A stretch of DNA of 64,000 nucleotides, from assembly GCA_030248065.1 (NCBI GenBank), contig JASAMV010005410.1:5001-69000 (forward strand). The letters are read 5' to 3'. Of this stretch, positions 57,668-64,000 are shown piece by piece. The position numbers and the translations under genes were made by a program. The notes under the pieces were generated by a model, which ran no database searches, was not told where the DNA came from, and was given only the letters and a program-made list of their open reading frames with translations. The stretch comes from Rhynchonema sp. JSB1_4. Its lineage: Eukaryota > Nematoda > Chromadorea > Monhysterida > Xyalidae. How positions within the stretch are numbered: position 1 is the first letter of the stretch; each line of letters opens with the position of its first letter.

Positions 57668-58164
57668 TATACATTACGTACACATGTACGATTATAAACT
57701 ATTCGCTCCCCCAGCACCGATCTATATTTAGGAACACTATATGGACAGATGTGTACATTTACACCCCATGCCCCCAGACCGTTTTATCATCAATTTTCTG
57801 AATCCCGAAGTTCCAAATGTCATGCAGTGACCGTTCAACAGATACACCGCCATAACAGATTCAACAGATACATCTATTATTCATTTATTTGCATTTGATC
57901 GTGCTTATAGAAATAATCAAAGCGCTTTAGATGTTTTGTTTCCAGCTGTGTATCATATGAAAATGAAAACAAATTTATATTTTTCCATTTTTTTCTTATT
58001 TGAGCGTCCCAGCATGCAAAGGCGGCGCTGGTAAATTCTCAACAAAAATACATTAGGCTCCTGCATGCATAATACACAAATACTACACAGTGATGCATAT
58101 TCGTTCAACAAGCTGCCAATCTCTCATAAACAATCGTCACAAACCGAGCCACAATAACGCTAAA

Positions 58165-58344
58165 TCATAGTATATTACGGCGTGGATTGAACTTTGTGCC
58201 AAACGGCTTGGACCACGCAATTTTCACGCGGTTCCAGAACCCGTTTATTTGTGGGGTTCCGTGGCGACCGTTACCCGTCTTAGCCAGTGCAGCTGTTTTA
58301 CTATCAGTGATTGTGGAAAGGATATTATGTAAAATGTCCAAGAG
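58165..58344 (-). CDS. Possible terminal exon, unidentified
   Basis: After a CGTCACCAG acceptor the minus strand is open for 59 codons to TGA (LLDILHNILSTITDSK.. GFWNRVKIAWSKPFGTKF..RRNIL). GC content and codon use rise above the surroundings. The family is not recognised and no upstream exon was found. Confidence 0.35.
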   Translation of the reverse strand, partial: LLDILHNILSTITDSKTAALAKTGNGRHGTPQINGFWNRVKIAWSKPFGTKFNPRRNIL

Positions 58345-61300
58345 CTGGTGACGCGACAAAAGTCAATATAATGCATAACCGTATTGTGCCAAGGCCGGCT
58401 GGTTTACATCGGTTCCGCTTAGCTGATGCAGTTCATGCACAGTTCTTGTGCAGCGGCTGTGAAGACAGAAAACACTGACCAGCTGACTGATGTTTGACAC
58501 TCACACGCCCTGTTACTGGCTGTATTTTAGTTCGTACTGCGTGCAACTTTCACGTTTCAATCGAAAAGTTTTCCGAAAATGTGCCAATGCATAATGTCCA
58601 TACAATTACTGTACAAACCGAACCCTTGTCGTGCGGCATTGTGTACCCTAAATCACCGCATCGTACATACATACTGTCTATGTACGTCTCGTTAACGCGT
58701 GTACAACGCCCAGTGGTGAGTGTTTTTGGTTTTTGTCGCAGAAATTGAGCCCCCGGCGGTACCACACGTAGATTTGTGGCACTATCGGAGCCATACTACG
58801 CAATACTACGGCTATGCGGGAACCTGGAAGTTGATTTTTTCCGCACATGCCACACACAAACAAAGTGTAAACTTGCGTACAGAACAGCAGGTGCTCTAGA
58901 GCCAGCGTTTAACGTTGTTTGGAAGGACTTTTTAGTGATTTTAGTCCCACGACGGTCTCATGTGGTGCTGCACGTCCCTCAAGGACCGTTGACATTTTTG
59001 CATAACAGAACCCGAACGACGACTTGTTCTGGCGTGTCTTGTGTGTGGCTCTTGTTTTTCAGACCCAGCCTGGGCAAGGCTGTTGCGGTTCGCAGCCAAA
59101 CCACGCCTCCGATCTCTCAAATGCCCGTCATAATCATTTCGTGTGCTAATTTTCGCCCGCCATTTCGCTCTTTTCCGCCCATTAAAATTTTGAAAGCACA
59201 TTTCTGTGCGACAATGGGCCCCTTGGCTCAAATAAGGTGTACCATCGTTTTCTTTGAACTGGTTTATGCGGTGGGAAAATGGATTGTATTTTTTCTCATT
59301 TTTTCAACTTTTGATTGAATTGGGCGCCTCATGTAGCTACTTTTTGTATAGAAACAAGACGCCGAACGTCTTTTCTCTGCCCGTTTCCACAATTTCTTCG
59401 TGAAAAAAGTGAAATATCATCCAGCAAGCCAATTTCAAAAACTTCAATTTTTCGAAAGTTTCTCCCAACTGGTGCATTTTACGCCCGCTGACTGCGGGCG
59501 CTACCACAAATTCGAATGCTGGATGCGCAGCGCAATAGTGCGCGCGTTTGATTTTTTGACATTTTATGACAGCGGTATAGTCTGGAGGAGTGGAGTGGCT
59601 CTCAGAACTCGACTTATGACCATCAGAAACTACAAACGGCTCCATCTACCCGAGGTTTCCACATACAGCCCCCGTCCACGATTGATATCCCCAAGGAGGA
59701 AACGCTTCCTAGACTTTTCGTGGAAAAAACTTTTGTCGAATTAAGTATGCCGTCACTGAGAGCATGTGGATACTTAAAACGCAAGAATCTGAAATAAAAA
59801 TTTTCGTACTTGTCTCCACAAAAACCGTTTGGAAATAATGTTAGTTAGGCATCATACTGTGCGCCCGTAACGTGTATATGATTGCATGACTTCCTTTTTA
59901 TTCCGACCACCATATACAGTATGTTAATCGTTCCAACAAGTGCGTTGTAAAAGACCTCCAACATCCAAAAGACAATGAAATAAAAAAATAACGATTTTCC
60001 AACATTTCCCCAGGGACCCCAGTGAAAAAGGCCGGACATACGTACATTATATGTCACCAAAGTGGCAGCTCTCCATATAACTATACACAACAGGCAAAAA
60101 TGTCGTGTAGCGGACGGCGCAGCCGGTTTGGTTTTTGTCACCGAGTCGATCGTTTTGAGGTGTTGGTTCATATGTTCTGGTCCCGGCCGGGCCTGCTAAT
60201 GGCGGACATTTATGAAGTGCCATCGAGGTTACATACATACGTACTCTGTCTCTACACACCCTTTTCATATTGCGCGGCTCCACGTCAATTCTCCATAGTT
60301 TGTTCTTGTTGTTGTAGAATGTGGTTTTTTTTCAACTGGGCATTGTGTATATACAGGTTCTAATTTGCGTAAGTGCTTGTTTTGCATAATTTTGCCCCGC
60401 GGCCACTTTTTTGTTTCAAATTTGTGCCAATCGTGGGGTGGGAAAAAATTGGCACCGCCCCAGCCGTAGAACGGGCGGTTATCTGTTCAGCTGCTGTTGA
60501 AAACGCATTTGTTGCGATAACATCTGGTCCGTGTAGTAAACATGATTCTGGCTTTGGTCTGGACATTGAATTCCGGTTGTAAATTTGAAACATCAGCTTA
60601 GTTCACAGACTATTGTATACACACGCGCATTGGCATAAAAATTCGTTGATGTTTCGTGGTGTGAAAACTTTGTGCAGAACTAATTCGGGAGTGAACCCAT
60701 AGACCAACCCCGGGGCTTTGTCTGGTAGCTGAGGTATGTACACTATTATTCTCTCTTCTGAAGTTTTCAGCTGTTTCAAATCTACTATATACCATAAGGT
60801 TCATGTTGCCATACCTTTCTTTCACTACCAATCCGGTCCGCCCAACAAAAAGCACCAAAATCATGCAAAACCCGAAGGAAAACCTCTGTGGGTTGCTTCA
60901 ACAGCATGGCTATCTGGTTGCTATCACAGATTTTGAAACTGTTTTGCCTCCAAATTGTTGCGCAAAAAACAATTTTGTGCTCTGGAACACATGTTTGCGC
61001 CTTGGAATTCCGAATAACAAAACCAATTTGCCTGGTTCCCTTACCAAGCGAATGTGTATTGCCTGCGAGATTAGGTACAATTTGCGGTTTCTGTTTTGTT
61101 CGTTGTCGCCTTGGGTCTGAGTGAACCGTTATAATTTGTTCCGAGAACGACTGTTATGACCACACTGTAAACAGTAACGTGGTAACATTTCTTCTCCTTG
61201 ACTAACACACTTCATCAAAGTATGCAAGTTCAACATTACAGCAATCCGCACACTACACAGAAATCAGCAAATGATCCCAGATCCAAGCACAGCAGCAGCC

Positions 61301-61358
61301 CTGCATTATTTGCAGCGCGATCAACAAAAGTAGCGGTGCTGGTGGTGTGCCCAGTCTG
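58345..61358. other. Intergenic, upstream of the M13 peptidase gene
   Basis: Overlapping open frames between 58.8 and 60.9 kb on both strands show no recognisable domain or coherent splice chain. The frame is open upstream of the peptidase ATG back to about 61281, where an ATCCCAG acceptor-like site lies, so a 5' intron is possible. Confidence 0.35.
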
Positions 61359-63613
61359 ATGAGCACAGGGCCACAACAAGGCTCGTCAGTCCTGGCCGAA
61401 TTCGAACTCAACCAAACAGCCGGCGGCGGCGGCGGTGGTGGTGTGACGGCATCGTCAGGGCGACCCATTTCGCCTCGAGGCACTACCACCCCGTCGCACT
61501 CCCGTGCCATGACCAGACCGTTGCTATTACTCGTTATTTTGTGCATCATTCTACTGGCAGCTTGTGGCGCATTGTTGGCCACACTCATTTACATTGTCAC
61601 ACAACAAACGCACAGGGACGAACTGTGTCTCACCGAGGACTGTGTTGTTACTGGTTGGTTGGTCGGTGTGTTTGGTGATGTTTCATTGCGCGCGATGCGT
61701 CAGTCATCGCGAGCAGTTTGGTGGAACTTACATAGTTATTTCTCATGGATTTAGTTCCGGGTACGCACGTCGTTACGTGAAGCCTTGAGCATGTGAGCAT
61801 CAGCTGAGCCAGAATCGTTTGGGGCCAAAGTTCCGGACCAGAATAAGTACAAAATTAGGTACTATGAAACTAACCACACTGAGGATGACCTAGCACACCT
61901 CATGGGTTCTGTTCTGAGAATATCACCTATCTTGTTATCATGCCTATCGATGGTAAGATTCAATCATGTTTAGTCCAAAAACTGTTAATTCGGATCAGTC
62001 AATCAAGAAATCGACATCGATTCCATCTACACAGCTGCAACGGTGCTGAAATCGATCGACGAGTCTATAGATCCGTGCGACGATTTCTACAAGTTCGCCT
62101 GCGGCCAGTGGGAGCGCGAACACGCCATTCCTGACTCGGCATCGTCCGTGTCCAATTTCGACAGCCTCAACAAAAATCTCGAATCCAGCCTCAGTGGTGA
62201 GCCGACCCCTCTTCAGTGTGTCTTTGTGTTTCGGGCGAAATTATGAAAAATACTGCAATGAATGTCGAATAAAGAACAACTTGTGCTGCAGCATGTTTGA
62301 GAGAGAAGAGTGGTGCACCAGGGCTTCTTCGTTCCGAAGGCACACGCAGCAAAATCAGGCACCAAAGGACATGGTTTTAGTATACTAAAGGTCATCACAC
62401 TACCCAGTTAGTCAGCAGAATGACTACAGACAGAAAAAATGTTCATCCGATCAGACATGCAAATCTTACTTTTTGCAGCGCTTCTCAACGCTCCAGTCAA
62501 CGAGTCGGACGGTAGCGCTGTTGTGAAATCAAAACAATTCTATGCGTTATGTTTGAATGATAGTTGGTTTCATGATATTTTGTTCTGTTGATTTTTCGGT
62601 TTTTTTTTCATTTAAAAAGAGACGTACTCACTTTATGATAGCACTCACGTCTCCAGTACCGAAGATGATCTCGTGCCAGCTTTGTTAGCAGGCAGACACT
62701 CCTTTTAACCAGTATCATTTACTTGATGATCAATTCAGTCAAAGTAGTCAACCGGTGCTGCTCACACCTGGGACTGTAAGTGGAAAATTTTCGGGGTGGC
62801 TCCATTCGTGGGGATTTAAGTGGAAAGCTCCGGTACGTTCCGCTGCCGCTAATTTTGGATCAGCGTGACCAGCAGGACCAGCAGTTATTAAGCCTCTAAG
62901 AGCCAAATACAACTTTCACACTGGCCGAAAGTAACGGAACCAGTAGATATACGTTGCTTCAAAAAGAAAATTAAAAATTATTTCACATATGATCAGGGCG
63001 CATCCGATCGTCCCATTATATTTGATCATATACAACCGGCGCATAAATAATTTGCATTCAAATGTCACTCTGTCATCTACAGCTGCCATCGGCGACAATT
63101 GGCGACTTACGTTCGATGCGATTTTGTCGGACGAATTTGGCGGCTGGCCAACGCTGACGCCGGACTGGAACGACACCAAATCGCTGGAACAACTGTACGC
63201 CAAACAGACCACCAGATATCAGGCGGACTTTCTGTTCAAAATCAACGTGCAACCCGATGACAAAAACTCGACTACGCATGTGCTGCTCGTGAGTGGGCTG
63301 TCTTGGCTGATGGTAGCTCATGTAAAGCTGATGTTTCATGAACGCAACCATTGGCATTTCCATTATGTATTATATCCAATGTATGTATGTGTATGCCAGC
63401 AGGTTTTCGTGAAACTGCAGTGTGTTCCGTCGTCGATCACGTTCGTAGAACTTCATGCGACGTGTTCCACACCCGCGCAAGAACGTAAAAGAATTCTACT
63501 TATTTATTTTTATACAGCTCGATTCCCCGGCCCTGAATCTGTTTGGTCGTGATTTCTACCTGGTCGAGGATGCTGAGGAAGAGCGAAATGCCTACGAACA
63601 GCTGATTGTTGAG
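61359..63613 (+). CDS. M13 family zinc metallopeptidase (neprilysin/ECE-like), 5' part
   Basis: Five phase-consistent exons lie in the window: 61359-61653, 61999-62196, 62479-62562, 63083-63288 and 63518-63613. The protein is type II: a cytoplasmic tail with a Gly run, a membrane helix ([20 protein letters not shown]), then the ectodomain with LCLTEDC and the M13 signature [14 protein letters not shown]. These are followed by [17 protein letters not shown] and [10 protein letters not shown], all in family order. M13 enzymes cleave small bioactive peptides outside the cell. The zinc site HExxH and ExxxD lie in exons beyond the right edge, so catalytic competence cannot be judged here. The start was placed at the ATG 50 residues before the membrane helix; an upstream exon would change the tail only. 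The joins 62562/63083 and 63288/63518 restore the family alignment. Confidence 0.9.
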
Positions 63614-64000
63614 GTATGGTTGGTGCCAGTGCGCGATTGGCTGCGCTGACCGGCTGATGTTTCACAGCGTTGGGATGGGCCGTGGTTAGCCAGTCAGTCA
63701 CAGACGGGAAAGACCACATGGGTAAACAGGCCACTTTATTTCGACCACATATTTTGATAATGAGTGCATGCGCAAGCAGAACGACTGTGGTTGACCGCCC
63801 TCCACTATACCAGTGTGTGTGGTTGGGTGGCTGTCTGGAATTTCTTTTTTATTTTGAAAGGGTCCTCTTTAGCAGCAAAGATTTGACAGGGGTTGGGTTT
63901 GTTGGTTTGAGGTGTTTGTCTGGCCCATTCTATCATCGGAAGATGAGCGCTGGTCACCATTCCCCGTTTAAGCTTTGATCATATCGATCTAGCCCAAAAC

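Noticed and set aside
53816..61653. Joining the 53816-53968 exon to the M13 peptidase as its cytoplasmic tail
   Set aside because: The phases available at the 61.28-kb acceptors give an in-frame stop, and the peptidase already has a suitable ATG at 61359.

Overview
The window is animal nuclear DNA. It holds intron-rich genes with GT..AG splice sites, an ELAV/Hu neuronal RNA-binding protein, an M13 (neprilysin-type) membrane peptidase, a CARD domain and a possible allatostatin-C-like neuropeptide. Introns range from about 40 bp to 2.2 kb and are often loaded with non-autonomous DNA transposons. A protostome, plausibly ecdysozoan, invertebrate fits best. The species cannot be fixed from the sequence. 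All exon joins below were worked out by hand from splice motifs, reading phase and family homology.

Layout. 0.28-2.3 kb (+): an ER 17-beta-HSD12/LET-767-like short-chain dehydrogenase in nine exons, whose 3' end runs into a TIR element. 3-6.4 kb: palindromic elements, an ankyrin-repeat exon on the minus strand (4.07-4.68 kb) and a clean hAT insertion. 6.7-9.2 kb (-): a seven-exon gene joining an N-terminal CARD to a complete AAA+ ATPase module, the most unusual gene here. 9.2-23.9 kb: gene-poor, with only small repeats and doubtful exons. 23.9-28.1 kb: a cluster of hAT and G/C-rich elements inserted into one another. 28.8-37.8 kb (+): a full-length ten-exon ELAV-type gene encoding 547 aa. 40-48 kb: a possible neuropeptide terminal exon on the minus strand, a TIR element and a 4.6-kb structure with 720-bp inverted arms bordered by low-complexity DNA. 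48-57.7 kb: many palindromic and TIR elements, including one inserted into a copy of itself. 61.4 kb to the edge (+): the 5' part of an M13 metallopeptidase gene that continues beyond the window.

The genes do not form a pathway and are spaced like ordinary animal genes. The unifying theme is transposon load: at least nine structural families, four hAT insertions with perfect 8-bp target duplications, and elements in most of the long introns. The items most worth following up are the CARD-AAA+ protein, the allatostatin-C-like exon, the iteron-bearing 480-bp hAT element and a dispersed 11-mer (CTGATGTTTCA) found eight times.
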